Of a stretch of DNA of 64,000 nt, positions 33,849 through 45,619 are shown one piece after another. Location of the stretch: assembly GCA_029168955.1 (NCBI GenBank), contig JAPDOI010000965.1:181669-245668 (forward strand). Direction: 5' to 3'. This stretch comes from Aplectana chamaeleonis (taxonomy: Eukaryota > Nematoda > Chromadorea > Rhabditida > Cosmocercidae). The notes beneath the pieces were generated by a model. That model saw nothing but the letters and a program-made list of their open reading frames with translations, did not search any database and was not told the origin of the DNA. How positions within the stretch are numbered: the first letter of the stretch is position 1; each line of letters begins with the position of its first letter. Both the position numbers and the translations under genes were made by a program.

Positions 33849-34401
33849 AAAAAAACTGTTCACCATAAATTCCGTTCTCGAGTTTTCAATTAAAAACAAT
33901 TGTCGTGGCCCTCAGAAGGAGAATATCGTTGAAGGAACGGTTCCGAAAGCCTTTCCAGATGATAAAACGGTTTTGGAGGTTATTAAACTGAACAGGGCCG
34001 ACCTCCTTGGGTCTAGTTGTTATCATCAACACCAATACGGCTCTATACTGCCACGCTTTGACATGCGATTATCCGCAGGGGTTTTTCATTAAATTTGGTA
34101 AGCACTCTGCCTGAAAAAAAATTCTGTATGTTCCCGACAGCCATTCCACAAATCTAATGCCTCTTTGAATCAAAGGCCACTGCTGGTAATCGCAGGTCCA
34201 AGTGTGATAGAGTTGTTTTGGTGTTGATTACAACAACTAGATCCAATGAGGCCGGCCATGGCCAGTGAAACTATCTTCAAAACCATTTTTTGCCTCTGGG
34301 GAGGCTTTCGGGTCAGATTTAAACGCTTTTCTGCTCCTCCTGGCTACCACAAATGCCTGTCGTTGAAAACTCAAGTACGAAGTTCATCGTGAACATTGCC
34401 T
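33849..34401. mobile_element. TTAA-flanked element, divergent
   Basis: TTAA at 33845-33848 and 34402-34405. The right end ATCGTGAACATTGCCT is clear; the left end is degenerate (ACTGTTCACCATAAATTCC). The centre shares GTTATCATCAACACCAATAC-like words with the element at 49801-50690. Confidence 0.65.
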
Positions 34402-34509
34402 TTAACGTCCGGCCATGAAAGAAGCTTTTACTTCGACTGAAATGTGGAAGACGATTTTTTATTTCTGGTTCAATGGTTCAAATAACCGAGGCTCATCTAA
34501 AGGCTGAAA

Positions 34510-34707
34510 TCACTCAACGGTGATGGTTTTTCTTGCGGTTTTGGCACGTTCACGTTTCCCGAAAAGAACTGTGGATTGCGCTCCGATCAAGCGGAGAATC
34601 CCAGAATGGTACCTCTGCCCGGACCCTGCCTTCAAATCAGCGTCTGAGATAGTGACGCCTATCAGCTTTTCTCCAGAAAATCGAACGTTGGGCAGAGAGT
34701 GAAGCAT
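34510..34707 (-). CDS. candidate terminal exon, unknown protein
   Basis: An open frame with balanced, coding-like codon use: MLHSLPNVRFSG, then GVTISDADLKAGSGQRYHSG, ending ARKTITVE and TGA. It lies in an island (34406-34916) between two TTAA elements. No consensus acceptor was found; the start could be the ATG at 34707 or an upstream exon. Sequence just upstream (34840-34915, minus) is also open in two frames. No family recognised. Confidence 0.3.
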   Translation of the reverse strand: MLHSLPNVRFSGEKLIGVTISDADLKAGSGQRYHSGILRLIGAQSTVLFGKRERAKTARKTITVE

Positions 34708-34920
34708 AGATGCGTAAAAGAATTTTCAACCAAGTGCCAGAGGAGGATTTGAACAGCATCTTTGAAACTTAGCGTTTCTAGCTCTGAATGAAAACTCAAG
34801 CCTTCAAAACAAATGATCCTCACAAAAATTAATGCTGTTCAGTGTAGCTGACCAGCAGCAATGTTGAGCGTAGCAGCTGCCTCAAATCCGCCACGGACGA
34901 TGCGTAACGCCTTCGCTTAA

Positions 34921-35381
34921 AGGCATCGTTCGCGCTGAAAGCCGATTTCCATTTTTCGGGCTCAATTTCATGAATGAGCCCGGTAGACCACACCGGTGGG
35001 CTTCGGCGCTTTTAAAACGTAGAGTTATGAGGTTGGAAGGGGTTATAGTTGAGGATCCGCTCCCAGTTCTCACCAGTCATCTAGCACGTTTTCATAGAAT
35101 ATTGGTGCGACCGTCAAACAGCATGAAAACAGCTACGTCACAAACTCCACATGCAGAAGAACATCGAAAATGACAGGGACTAGGCCTCCAAATGCAGAAA
35201 AGCGTTGAAAACGATTCTGGCGCAAGAGTCAAATTTATATTTGCGATTGGTTCCGATTGACTTTCCTTAACAAATGAAGGTTTTTCATGGGCTCCTTCGA
35301 CATAATCGTTCACTAGAGAGGCCAAGCTACACAAAACATGAAGAAAAATAAAAAAACGGTCTTCTGCGCGTACGATGCGTT
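34921..35381. mobile_element. TTAA element, type F
   Basis: TTAA 34917-34920, left end AGGCATCGTTCGCGCTGAAA. The opposite end reads TCTGCGCGTACGATGC followed by a degenerate GTTTAG. Confidence 0.6.
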
Positions 35382-35743
35382 TAGGTCTGTAGTATATTTC
35401 GTCGCTCAGCTTGTCGCTACGCTGCGCGACGGGTTTGTTACTGGTCGAATTTGAATAGAGCCAATCGCGTCGGAGAGGCTGTCGTTCAGCGCAGCAGCAT
35501 CCTCTCCGACTCGTTTTGCTACAGTCACTACTTATCCTGCTCAGCGTATACGGCACAGGTAGAAGTAGTCAAGCAAGTCTGCGACGGGAAGTACGATCGC
35601 AGTTCAATGCTGGATAGTTTGCGTTCAGAGTCACAATGAGTGTCAATGAAGCTGAACACTTGAATATGTATAATGAACGAACGTCTACAATGCGTCAAAG
35701 TACTGGAGGCCTCGGCAAATTCGACGAATACGTCTCCGATTAA

Positions 35744-36184
35744 AGGCACGGTTCGCGATAAAAACTACTTTTGAGCTCTCTTCATCAGAACGTAGATTTG
35801 GTCATCACAAAAGTAAAAATAAGTTAAAAAAACGGAAATTTGTGGGGAAAACACTCAAAAAACAAGGTATAACAGCTAATTGCCGGTGCCCCCTAATTAA
35901 CGAGATTTTGATTAATGCTTGTTTATCCGACATTTTTCAAATGTTAAAGTAGTCAGTATTCTCTAGAAGTGCTCAGCAATTAGGAAATTACTTAAGAAGG
36001 AAGATAGAAAGCGGCAAAACAAGCTTTCATAGAAATCTCGTTAATTGGGGGCGGGAGGACACCAAGCAATAACTTGTTACTGAGCGTTTTTCTCCAATTT
36101 TTTACTTATTTTCACTTTCGTGATGGTCAGATCTACCTTCTCATGAGTATAGCACGACAACCGTTTTTATCGCGAACCCTGCCT
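35744..36184. mobile_element. TTAA-flanked element, type G, copy 1
   Basis: TTAA 35740-35743 and 36185-36188. Ends AGGCACGGTTCGCGAT and ATCGCGAACCCTGCCT. Both halves contain CTTTCGTGATGGTCAGATCT/inverse arms. Confidence 0.8.
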
Positions 36185-36253
36185 TTAAATATGTATAATG
36201 AACGAAGGTCTCCAATGCGTCAAAGTACTTATTTCACGAATGCGTCTCGGATC

Positions 36254-36693
36254 GAAGACAGGGTTCGCGAAAGCTTTTGGAGCTCTCTTCATGAAAACCT
36301 AGGTCTGGTAAATAAAAAAGTGAAAGAAAAGTGAAAAAGGGAAGATTTGCAGGAAAAACGCACAAAAACAAGCTAGGACGGCTAATTACAGGTGTCGGCC
36401 AGCCCCCCCCCCCCCGCTGTTAACGAGATTTTCACGGATGCTTGCTTGTCCGTCATTTATTCTGCTCTTATAGTAGCCAGTAGTCTCTAAAAGTGCTCAG
36501 AAATTACTTTATAAGGGAAATAGAAGACGGCAAAATAGGCTTCTATAGTAATCTCGATAATTGTGGGCGGGAGGACACCAACTTGTTCCTGTGCGTTTTT
36601 TTTCCACTCTTTACTCATTTTCACTTTTGTGATGGTCAGATCTACCTTTCCACGAGGATAGCACAACAACCGATTTTATCAAGAATCCTGCCT
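36254..36693. mobile_element. TTAA element, type G, copy 2
   Basis: Collinear with 35744-36184 (GAGCTCTCTTCATG, TGGTCAGATCTACC). The left end is mutated (GAAGACAGGGTTCGCGA); the right end AAGAATCCTGCCT abuts TTAA 36694-36697. It carries a C(10+) run near 36407. Confidence 0.75.
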
Positions 36694-36824
36694 TTAATAC
36701 TGTTCCAGTTGATTATCGTATATCGACATGGCTAACTTTTGCAGTGTCGCGCTTGATAAAATTCCTTCCGCACTCCTTTGAGAGCACTAACAAGAATTTT
36801 GAAGCCTATCACCCTTGAACCCAC

Positions 36825-36979
36825 GTAGTCCAGCCCAAAGCTTTCTCGACATCTTCTGGAGGCCTTCTTGCACTCGAGGTTTCCAGGCTCGCATTTATAA
36901 TGATACTGCGTATCTCCCATCAGAACCACGGACAGGGTGTCCTTCGGGACAGCAAAGACGTTCCGGCGCCATTCGCGAT
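36825..36979 (-). CDS. calcineurin-like metallophosphoesterase, N-terminal domain exon (motif GDTQYHY)
   Basis: A 155-nt exon. Acceptor TTTCTGTTCAG (AG at 36980-36981), donor GTGGGT after TAC. It starts in phase 1 (one base supplied by an unseen upstream exon) and ends in phase 0. The product includes REWRRNVFAVPKDTL, VVLMGDTQYHYKC and ECKKASRRCRESFG. A hydrophobic strand followed by GDTQYHY matches the first metal-binding motif position of this superfamily, and the four cysteines suggest a secreted or luminal protein. The reading continues in phase through 29964-30062 to the GDLTD exon. Upstream exons, signal peptide and promoter are not identified. Confidence 0.85.
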
Positions 36980-38583
36980 CTGAACAGAAATGTCATGTGA
37001 TGTGATCAACTGGCACTCTATGCTCTGTCCCACTCGAGTCAATCAATGAATAGTCGAAAGAAACAGCGCTTAGTCTGCGTCTCTGCGGGTACGCAATCAC
37101 GCCACCTACAGGCTATAAAACGGCGAAATTCACTTGGTTCCTGCGCGTGCTGGTGCGGCAGTGAGGGAGCGTAGGGCAGACGGAGGCCTAGGCGTCGCGC
37201 ATCCCGCTCGCACATCGAATGATGCGAATTACGACGTTTTATAGAGGGTAGGCAGTATTCGCCCTACCACAATCCAGAAAACCGGATAATTCATTATATT
37301 TAGCATATTTCATGACGGTTTCACAATCTCGTTGCTATGAATACTTGTGATATTGGTTTGTGATGTAAGTATCCTCCCAACGTAGCAGTATTTTTTCTTA
37401 CTTTAACGGGGGAAGTGTTTATGGCGGTAAACGCATCTGCGAAAACTACTCGTATTGTTAGTATCTCTTGGGCCTCCATAGTAACAGTGCGCAGTGTCCC
37501 GCCCGAGCTGCAGGTTGAAAGAAGCTTGAAACGGTCTTTTTTACTTTGTGTACCTTCCAAAACAAGCAGCAATCTTTCGAAAATCTGGAAACAGACCTCA
37601 TGATCGATTTTTTAGCTCCCATAATAGCCCCCCTCGACAAAGTTTGACTGAAAGCACATTCTTCGAACTTTGTACAGAGTGATGGCGTATTGGACTTTTA
37701 CGAATTGTTTGTTGACCGTTTCTTCTAGCATTTTGGAAGTTCCAAAAGTGTTTTAAAAAATTTCAGATTAGACTCAGAACTTCCTCATGAGTGTCATTCG
37801 GTGTGCTTAGCTCGAGTTTGAGGTTTATATGTGACTTTCCAAAGTTTTCGACTAAATTCGTTCAGAGCCTTCAATCGGGGGAAAACTTGATTGCAAACCG
37901 CGACTTTTGACGATTTCCGGAGCGCTCCAATAGAATTGGCTCAAATGTTTCTCTTAAATTATTTGGTGTGCTAAACACGAATCTGAAGTCGGCTTATCGA
38001 TTTTCGACAGATCACTAAAGATTACGGTGGCTATACGGTAGTTCGGTCAAAGTCCTAGAAATGACTCCAAATTTTTACGCGGCGTTTATTCGGGAAGGTG
38101 AATGCGAATTTAATGTCCAATTGTCAATTTTCGACATGCTAAGGTAGGCTTTGCCCCTAAATGACATTGCACCTAACGTTACCCACAGTAAACCTAATAA
38201 TTTTGAAAACTTGACCCCAAATTCGTTTTTAGCACCCTAAATGAACCCCATATATAGGATTCGAGCAGAATCCAAGAAAGTTTTTCGAAACACCGAAAAA
38301 GTGACCGATGGGTGGTGGTACCCTTGCCTTTTCGCGATGCTTGAAAACGCCTATAACTTCTTGAAACCTGCAGCTCGAGGAGGGATACTGCGCAGTATTG
38401 CTATTGAGGTCCGAGAGATACTAACAATTCAAATACTAACAACACTAACAATACCTGGCTTTTGATGTCACAATTTTCATTAGTTCTCAAATGTTCAAGC
38501 ATTTGGCCAATAATTACGATCGTAGCCGTCGTCGTTTATGAAACACTCCGGCGTCGCCACACACAAAACACTTTCAGGCGTAG
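36980..38583. other. intergenic or intronic, dispersed repeats only
   Basis: Holds a relative of the 19.7-kb palindrome (37080-37260, TACAGGCTATAAAACGGC) and two TCTTGGGCCTCCATAGTAAC-family copies (37440-37560 plus; 38340-38440 inverted, CTCGAGGAGGGATACTGCGC). No exon is supported. Confidence 0.45.
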
Positions 38584-38765
38584 TATACTTGTTTCAAACC
38601 GAATGATCGGATGAGTATCCGACTGTTTTACTCGGGTAAAAATGTGGACCTTCTATACGAAAAGTCGAATATTCGAAAAAGTCGAATATTCGAAAAAGTA
38701 CGATATCCGACTACAGTCAAAAAGTCGAATATTATCTCTCTTGGATCTCATTTTGAACAAGTATA
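38584..38765. mobile_element. MITE with TATACTTGTT ends, short copy
   Basis: Ends TATACTTGTTTCAAACC and TTTTGAACAAGTATA. The interior holds about one degenerate copy of the 43-bp unit found expanded at 17027-17575 and 49818-50151. Flanks (GGCGTAG / TTTCGCAG) show no clear 8-bp duplication, so this is an older copy. Confidence 0.8.
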
Positions 38766-39105
38766 TTTCGCAGCCTAATCGCGACGAGAAAATTTCTTTG
38801 GTTTTCGAGTTTTTCCCAACTTCGTGATAGTGTTCGGATGCGAACAAGTTTCTATGCTGATAAAATTTTTGCAGATCCGCAACTTACCGCGTCGTCGGGA
38901 TATGGACGCCTCAAAATCCTGTTTCGTTGCACACGAATCTTAGTAGAATCGTTCAGGTCCGGACCAGGTCGAAAAATTTCCAACCACCAAACTTTGTTCC
39001 AAAATACTCCATTTGGTCCAAAAAATCTTAAAAATCGGTCCTGGCGGATAATTTTTTTTGCCCCTACACATGGGTGAGGGACCCTGAAAATCATGAGAAG
39101 TTTAA

Positions 39106-39582
39106 AGGCAGTGTTCACGATAAGAATTATTTTTCTGCTTTTTTGCCTATCTTGAAGACTGTCCCATGCTGATTCCAATAATGTTTTTGGAATCGTACAA
39201 GACCTTCTAGGAACGGAGTTATGGTCCCTCAAAAATTGAGCTAAGGAAACATAGTGGACGAGTTGTCCGAGGCTTGTAACTTCCATCTTTTGCAGCCGAT
39301 GTATGCGAGCTGACCTGAGTAGAGAGAGAAGTTGGGAATAAAGGAAAGAACGAAGCTATCGATCGGAAACCATCGCTCATCTCACAATCTCGAGCATTCA
39401 TTTGTTCACGTCGGTAGGCGTGGAAAGTGCGTCTGGGTGTGACGGGTGCCCAACTTTGGGGCCGTAAGGGACCGTTCCGAGCTCATTTTTCTTAGTTTCT
39501 TCAACGTTAGGGTTGCGCTAGGCTCTGCAGCTGCCGATCTCCACCAAAAAATCAGACATGGTTTTTATCGTGGACACTGCCT
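39106..39582. mobile_element. TTAA-flanked element, type B
   Basis: TTAA 39102-39105 and 39583-39586. Ends AGGCAGTGTTCACGATAA and TATCGTGGACACTGCCT. Confidence 0.9.
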
Positions 39583-39765
39583 TTAAATTCTAGTTTAGCC
39601 CCAGGTGAATTTATTTTTCGATAGGGGGTTTAGAAAAACTACTCCAGCTCGAAGATGAAGGTCTGAAGTTGAAGACTAGCGGAAATCGTTATACTTTATA
39701 ATATTTCAACTGGATGGGTTGTTTACAAGAACCAGGAGGGCCCCTTGTGAGAGTAATTCACTTGA

Positions 39766-40196
39766 AGGCAGCATACACGCTCGTCAACGTGTTTGAGAAA
39801 ACTATGCATTTTGAAGCGTGAGAAACGACCCACAATGCCGCTACACGGGCAAAAAGTTGGCCCCGCCCCTGTACCTGTCCGACCCCTGTATTGCTTCCTC
39901 CTCCAGAGCAGGGGTGCTGGGCCATTCCCACAGTCGGCGACGTTTGTGGGTGGGGCAATGGGTACAATAAGTTAACCACATACATCGACGACGGTGGGAA
40001 TGGCCCAGCACCCCTGTTTTCGAGGAGGACGCAAATACAGGGGCGAGAAGGTAATAGGGGCGGAGCCAACTTCTTGCCCGTGTAGCGGCATTGTGGGTCG
40101 TTTTTGACGCTTCAGAATGCGTAGGCTTGTGTTCTGAGCCATACGATTCTATTTCTGTCGTGATCTCAAACACTTTTACGAGCTTGTATGCTGCCT
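39766..40196. mobile_element. TTAA element, type E palindrome
   Basis: TTGA 39762-39765 and TTAA 40197-40200. Ends AGGCAGCATACACGCTCG and AGCTTGTATGCTGCCT. Complementary halves centred near 39970, with a GGGGTGCTGGGCCATTCCC arm. Confidence 0.85.
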
Positions 40197-40200
40197 TTAA

Positions 40201-40577
40201 TACCGCATCTTTTACTAACACCCCAAAGCACCATCGATTGAATCAAGCCTAACATGTATTCTGAGCCTTGGTTGGTTTGATCACCAATAATCACGCTCAC
40301 CCTAAGAAAAAAATTCTCGAGTCCCTGATATGACCCCCTATCGGCACAACGTACCCCTCCCTTTGGTGTTTCTGGGCCTTTTACGACCTCCTCCTTGCGA
40401 TAATCGCAACTGGTGCTAAACCTTGCCTGGCAGAGCTGAATTCGTTAAGATATTGTTTTAGGATGAAAAAAAAAATGAAAACTCTTTGAAGGCAACGATT
40501 AAAACCACCTCCAACTTATCACAATAAATCGTAAGGTCCGTGGCCCATTGCAACAACAGTGTTGAAAAACGGCTTAA
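40201..40577. other. no feature recognised
   Basis: Short spacer between two TTAA elements. No exon or repeat ends seen. Confidence 0.4.
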
Positions 40578-41023
40578 AGGCAGTGCTCACGATGATCATC
40601 CTCGTTGACTTTCCACAGTAAAATGATAGGGGAGAAGGATCCTAGGCTTCCAGTGCCAAAGGAACGGTAGAAAACGAGCCAGGAGTGGCAAAAAAACGGC
40701 TGCAAACAAGCGTTTTGGTGCCCCAGACACTCCCGTGCCCCAGATCCGCCCCTTGAGAGGAACAAATGAAGACTCAGATTATAGGAATGATCAAATGAAG
40801 GAAGTGCTGGTAAGTGAGCTGTTTGCTTCACTGCACTGATAGGTATCATACTTCTAGCGGTCGATTCCTCCACGCTCAAAAATCAACGTAAACAAAGGAG
40901 AGCCTATTTTGGCTCAAAAACGCGTCTTTCGTGTGTTTTTTAAGCATGCCTTGCTATATAGGGCACCAGACCTTCCGTAAACCGTGGAGATATCGGAAGT
41001 GAAATTTATTGTGAACATTCCCT
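40578..41023. mobile_element. TTAA-flanked element, type D
   Basis: TTAA 40574-40577 and 41024-41027. Ends AGGCAGTGCTCACGATGA and ATTGTGAACATTCCCT. The body matches 60626-61040 inverted (GCTTGTTTGCAG, GAGGAATTGACCGC). Confidence 0.85.
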
Positions 41024-41259
41024 TTAAAACGAGCAACCAATAGCAATATGCAGCCCCGAAACTTTGAATATGGTGTGCTCGCCCACCCACGTCCTCGGTA
41101 GCCACAGGAAAGTGGGTGGAGCGGGCACACCACATTCAAGTTTTGGGACCGCATGGCGGGAAAGTGTGAGGCAAAGGGGACGTAGCACATACGCTCACCA
41201 TCAATGGCAGTAAGATTCGCTCCAAAATAGAGGATACAATGACTGATCAACTGGTTTAT

Positions 41260-44200
41260 TTTCAGTTTGTCTATTCGAATTTGACTTACTTGACTTAATC
41301 GGTTGGCTTTCGCCTGACGCGGTCATTCCGCATCTTCACCGAGGTGTGCCGTCCTAGTAGTCAGCCGTGTCCATTTTTCACGGTCTTCAGCCACAATTTG
41401 AACGCATTCCATCCATCTGTCACTATTCCATTTTCTGCGAAACGAAACATCGCGCCTGAACTGTCTTTCGATGCCGAGTGACTTTAAATCCTCTTTAACC
41501 ACATCCGTCCAGAACTTTCGCCTACGCCCAGGTGGCCGTTTCCAGACAGGATTTGGAAGCATTCTTAGAGCGTGTTGTACGAGACGATCTGGCGTTCTTC
41601 TTAGTATATGCCCGAGCAGTCCAAGTCGACTTTCCATTGCTGCTTGAGATGGCGTTAGGAGATGCTGGCACCTCCCTCGTGTCAAGCGTTGATGTACTGC
41701 GTCGATTTCCTTCTAAAGTTCTTCGTTATGGCATACACGCGGCCAGAAATATCCAAGCAAACGCCTAAAAAGCTTCCTCTCCGTGCAATCCAACCTCTCC
41801 ATCTGCGTCTTCGGTGCTGCCCACGTCTCCGATCCGTGCATCATGATAGGGCGATTAGCGGATAGGTAGACGCGCAACATGACTTCCTTCGCGATGGTGG
41901 TAGACCACAAACACTTGGTTAGAGAATTAAATGCAGACGTAGCTTTCGCACATCGTTGTCGAATATCCGCTGCATAACTACCACCGTTCTTCTGCAAACA
42001 ACCCAAATAACAGAAATCGTCCACCAGTTCGATGCGTTGTCCGTCCACGCAAACTCCCGTTGAAGGCCTCTGGGAGACCCACATCTGCTTGCATTTGTCG
42101 GGACGAAGACGGCGAGGTCTTTTCAGCGAATAACACAATGTCGTCGGCGTACTCCACGTCGACAAGGGGGCGTCCTGGTGGTGTTAGGATCACAGCCGCA
42201 GGAAACTGCTCTGCAACTCTACGCATGATGTCATCAACGGCGAAGTTGAAGAGAAAAGGTCCTGCAACGGCTCCTTGCCTTGCTCCTGTTTTCACCTCGA
42301 AAGCTGACGTAAATCCGAGAGGTGTACGAACTGCTGCTTTTGTTCCTTTGTTCATGTCCTCGATTAACCGAACATACTTTTCCGGGACTCCATCTGCTCG
42401 CAGAGCATTAAGCAAACGATCACGATGAGGATAGTCGAACGCGGCTTCAAAGTCCAAAAAAGCAAGCTGTAATGGCTTCGAAAACCGCTGCCACGAATCA
42501 ATTACTCGTCTCACGACGAACACTTGGTCGATGGTCGATCTTCCAGGTCGAAAACCGGCTTGCTCATCTCTGGTCGTTCCTTCACGATGTTTGATAAGTC
42601 GCTCGAGAATGATACGTTCTAAAACCTTGTACATGACACGAAGTAGAGAGATTCCTCTGTAGTTCTTAGGATCCGTGACGGATAGCTTCTTGTGAAGAGG
42701 TACGATGATCGCATGTTTCCACGAATCGGGTTTCCTTTCGCTCATCCATATGGCACGGATGGTGTTGGTCATTTCACGAATCCCAGACGGAGGAAGGGCT
42801 TTCAGCATTTCAGCAGTGATGTTGTCATCTCCACCTGCCTTTCCATTCTTCATTTTCCGGACACAATCCAAAACTTCAGACTCAGTCGGCGGTTCCTCAC
42901 TGACATCGTAATGTGCTCTCTGAACTTGCGGGAGCTCAGGTACTGATGGCGCTGGACGATTCAGTAGTGAACTGAAGCAATCCTTCCATATTGGCAGCGT
43001 CGCATCACCAACTGCAACTTCATTGGTAGTGTTCAAGACAGGAGAACATCTCTTCATCTTCCCGCTATACTGTCGCAGCAACGTGTAGGCTTTCTTCGGA
43101 TTCTTCTCCTTCCAAGCCTTCTCGAACTCCTTAGCTCTACAGGTCCACTCTCGTTCGCGGTCACTTTGAAGCTGCCGACGCAACTTCCTCCTCAGACGCT
43201 TAACCTCCACGAAGTTTCCTGCAGTTCGGAGAGCACATACTCTGTTGTAGGTAGATGTTGTTTCTTCTGAAACGTAGGCGAACTTCTTCTTAGGCTGTAC
43301 AACTGAGAGTGCCTCTTTCGAAGCGTCCTGGATGCACTTGACAAAAGAATCCGCGTCGCAAAGTTTCTTCTTAGTCCGTACTCCGATGTGAATAGGAACG
43401 CGTTGTCGAAAATTTCTTCTGCACTCTTCATCTCTGAGACTTGTCATGTCAATCCTCTGGAGAGGCTGAGCCCCTCGCTTCCTCTTATGAATCCTCGCAG
43501 TGAAGTTCAACAGAACAGGACGGTGATCCGAATCGAATGCGAAATCCCACACAGCTCTAGATCTCCGAATGTCCGCTAATGGAATATTCCTCGTCAGGAC
43601 ATAGTCGAGCTGTAGTTTCAAAGTTGTCATCTTCCGCTTCAGCTGCTCTTCTGGAGATAGCTGGGTTGGTCCCTGCCACGTAAGCTGATGGCGGCGATGA
43701 TTCCTATTGAATGTCGATGCAATAATCAGACCACTGCGTTCACAAAAGTCGACAAGGCGGTAGCCATTGTCCGATGTTTGCTCCACTGGGTAGAACCATT
43801 TACCGAGTACTTCGAATTCCTGATCAAGTCCCATCTTCGCATTTGCGTCAATCCCCACGACAAGAGCATGTTGACAAGGTATCTTGGCCAGCAACGTATT
43901 GAGTCCCTCATAAAACGCATCCTTCGAATTGTCTTCGGCAGTTTCAGTGGGCGCATGAGCACTCACTATCCACAGATTGAATCCTCTGTGATCACGCAGT
44001 CGTACGAATGCATTCCGGCACGACGTTGAGCCAAACTCCTTGACCATACCATTGAAATCCTTCCTTACAGCTATTGCACAGCCTCCCACTCTCCTATCGT
44101 CAGCGTTACCTCAGTAGATGGTGTACTCTCCGACGCTGATGACGAGTCTATCCTTGAGGCGGGTTTCCCGCAAAGCAGGAAACGGCTCATGGAAATAGCT

Positions 44201-44480
44201 CAGAAGTCTGGATAGCGCAGTTTTTTGGATATCACTCGACAGCGATCGACAGTTCAGGGTGGCGAAATTGTGGCTTGTGGCCAAAGACTCCATGACTCCT
44301 TAGGTACGGATCCTAAGGTGTTATGGACCGGAGGCCTTATGCAGGCGGCACCTTTATGCAATGTGCGGGATACTTTCGCGATATAGTTGTGGACGCTATA
44401 TCGCTCGAACGTTCCCTGTGTACACTCAAACGTCTGCTGGGTTCAGTAGAAGCAGGGGCACCAACGAGCAGGTACCAACA
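41260..44480 (-). mobile_element. RTE-clade non-LTR retrotransposon, near full length, degenerate
   Basis: Minus-strand element with an APE-type endonuclease followed by reverse transcriptase. The coding part spans 44293 to 41323. The 3' side ends in a short tail with repeated AAGTCAAGTAAGTCAA words. The 5' boundary is not precisely fixed. Lesions (below) make it inactive. Closely similar RTE proteins are common in hookworm-type genomes, which supports the proposed lineage. Confidence 0.85.
41323..44293 (-). pseudogene. RTE endonuclease/reverse transcriptase, two stops and one frameshift
   Basis: Order: N-terminal endonuclease start ATLNCRSLSSD (44293-44114); TGA nonsense codon at 44111-44113; endonuclease core VSAHAPTE, GIDANAKMG, LQLDYVL, SDHRPVLL; then RT motifs NYRGISLL, QAGFRPGRS, LAFLDFEAAFD, GARQGAVAGPF and catalytic EYADDIVLF (YADD at 42140-42151). 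Right after YADD a small deletion shifts frame (about 42115-42130). The C-terminal domain continues as RPDKCKQMW, SETWAAP and RRLLGYFWPRVCHNE, hits a TAG at 41713-41715, then resumes MTRGRCQHLL through WNSDRWMECV to the natural end. About 990 codons. The catalytic residues survive. Confidence 0.93.
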
Positions 44481-44689
44481 GACTTGTATACATCAAATAT
44501 TAATGATCAATAATATCGATGTTTCACATTTTGCACCAAATGCGGCAATGAGTTTAAATTTTTATGGTTGTAGGTCATAGGTTTCAAAAATTGCACTCAT
44601 ACGACAATATCGTCTGTTACATGTTTCATCATTCCAGAATGGAAATCGTTGAGCAAAACTGAAGTCAGAAAGGGATTCTTTGGGTAAAG
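44481..44689. other. no feature recognised
   Basis: Short spacer upstream of the RTE element. Confidence 0.4.
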
Positions 44690-45235
44690 TATGTGAGATT
44701 TCTGAAAATTTAGCTTCCTGGCAAAAGTAGCGACTTGGCAATGTCATTTAGAAGTCAAAAAAAATTCGAAAATGTCTTGAAATATCTTTAAAAAATGATT
44801 TGGCGTAAATAGCCTGGAGTAATAAAAAAATTAGGAAATGATGTGAAATAACCGAGAATACGATTTGGTGGTCGATCCTTTCACAAGCTTCTCCGTTTAA
44901 CTTATCAAAACGAAATCAAGCGCGCAACGTTAAGCCATTTTTGAAAGCTGTAATATGGAAATCAGCATACGTCATGCTAGGAGAACGCAACGCTCATTCC
45001 ATATCGTGCTTGATTTCGTTTTGATAAGTTTAACGGAGAAGCTTGTGGAATGATTGACCACCAAATCGTATTTTCGGTTATCTCACTTCATTTCCTAATT
45101 TTTTTGTTACTCCAGGCTATTTTACGCCAAATCATTTTTTAAAGATATTTCAAGAAATTTTCGAATTTTTTTTTGAATTCTAAATGACATTGCTAAATCG
45201 CTACTTTCACCAGGAAGCTAAATTTTCAGAAATTG
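44690..45235. repeat. ~545-bp foldback element (AAGCTTCTCCG family), best copy
   Basis: Arms of about 230 nt run from GAAAATTTAGCTTCCTGGC to CACAAGCTTCTCCGTTTAAC and back in inverted order. The centre holds CGAAATCAAGCGCGCAACG / its diverged inverse. Diverged copies at 4262-4750 and 6120-6625. Confidence 0.85.
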
Positions 45236-45619
45236 GTACTTGGTAAGACATGTGTTAATAGAGAGTGATAGCGCTATCAAAAGGGAGTGCATGAGAGAAA
45301 TTGCTTGAATTACTTGAATATTACATATCTACACATCGTTTTTATCGTGCACACTGCCTTTAACAACGGGAGTCATTCGAATCTATTCGATATTCGGTCT
45401 TTTCTTTCAGGACACAACTACATATATTATCCACTCGGTTGTCGCGAAATTTTCCCGTCACTAGATTTCGTGCATTCGTTTTGGCAAGTTCGTCCACTTG
45501 AAAAAGTTAAAAGAATGTCCTCATAAAGTCCAAAAAACCTCTTACACATAAGTTCCCCTTACACATAAAGGATAGTCCCATCTCCCAACGAGAAAAAAAA
45601 ACATACATTGGAAAGAACC
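45236..45619. other. spacer with one TTAA-element end
   Basis: TTTTTATCGTGCACACTGCCT followed by TTAA at 45359-45362 is a right-hand TTAA-element end without a partner. Nothing else recognised. Confidence 0.4.

Larger units (their letters stand above)
35660..36697. repeat. tandem duplication of a ~520-bp segment
   Basis: The flank TATGTATAATGAACGAA.. through CAATGCGTCAAAGTACT at 35664 is repeated from 36188, each followed by a type G TTAA element. Either a segment containing one element was duplicated, or two insertions struck duplicated sequence. Confidence 0.7.
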
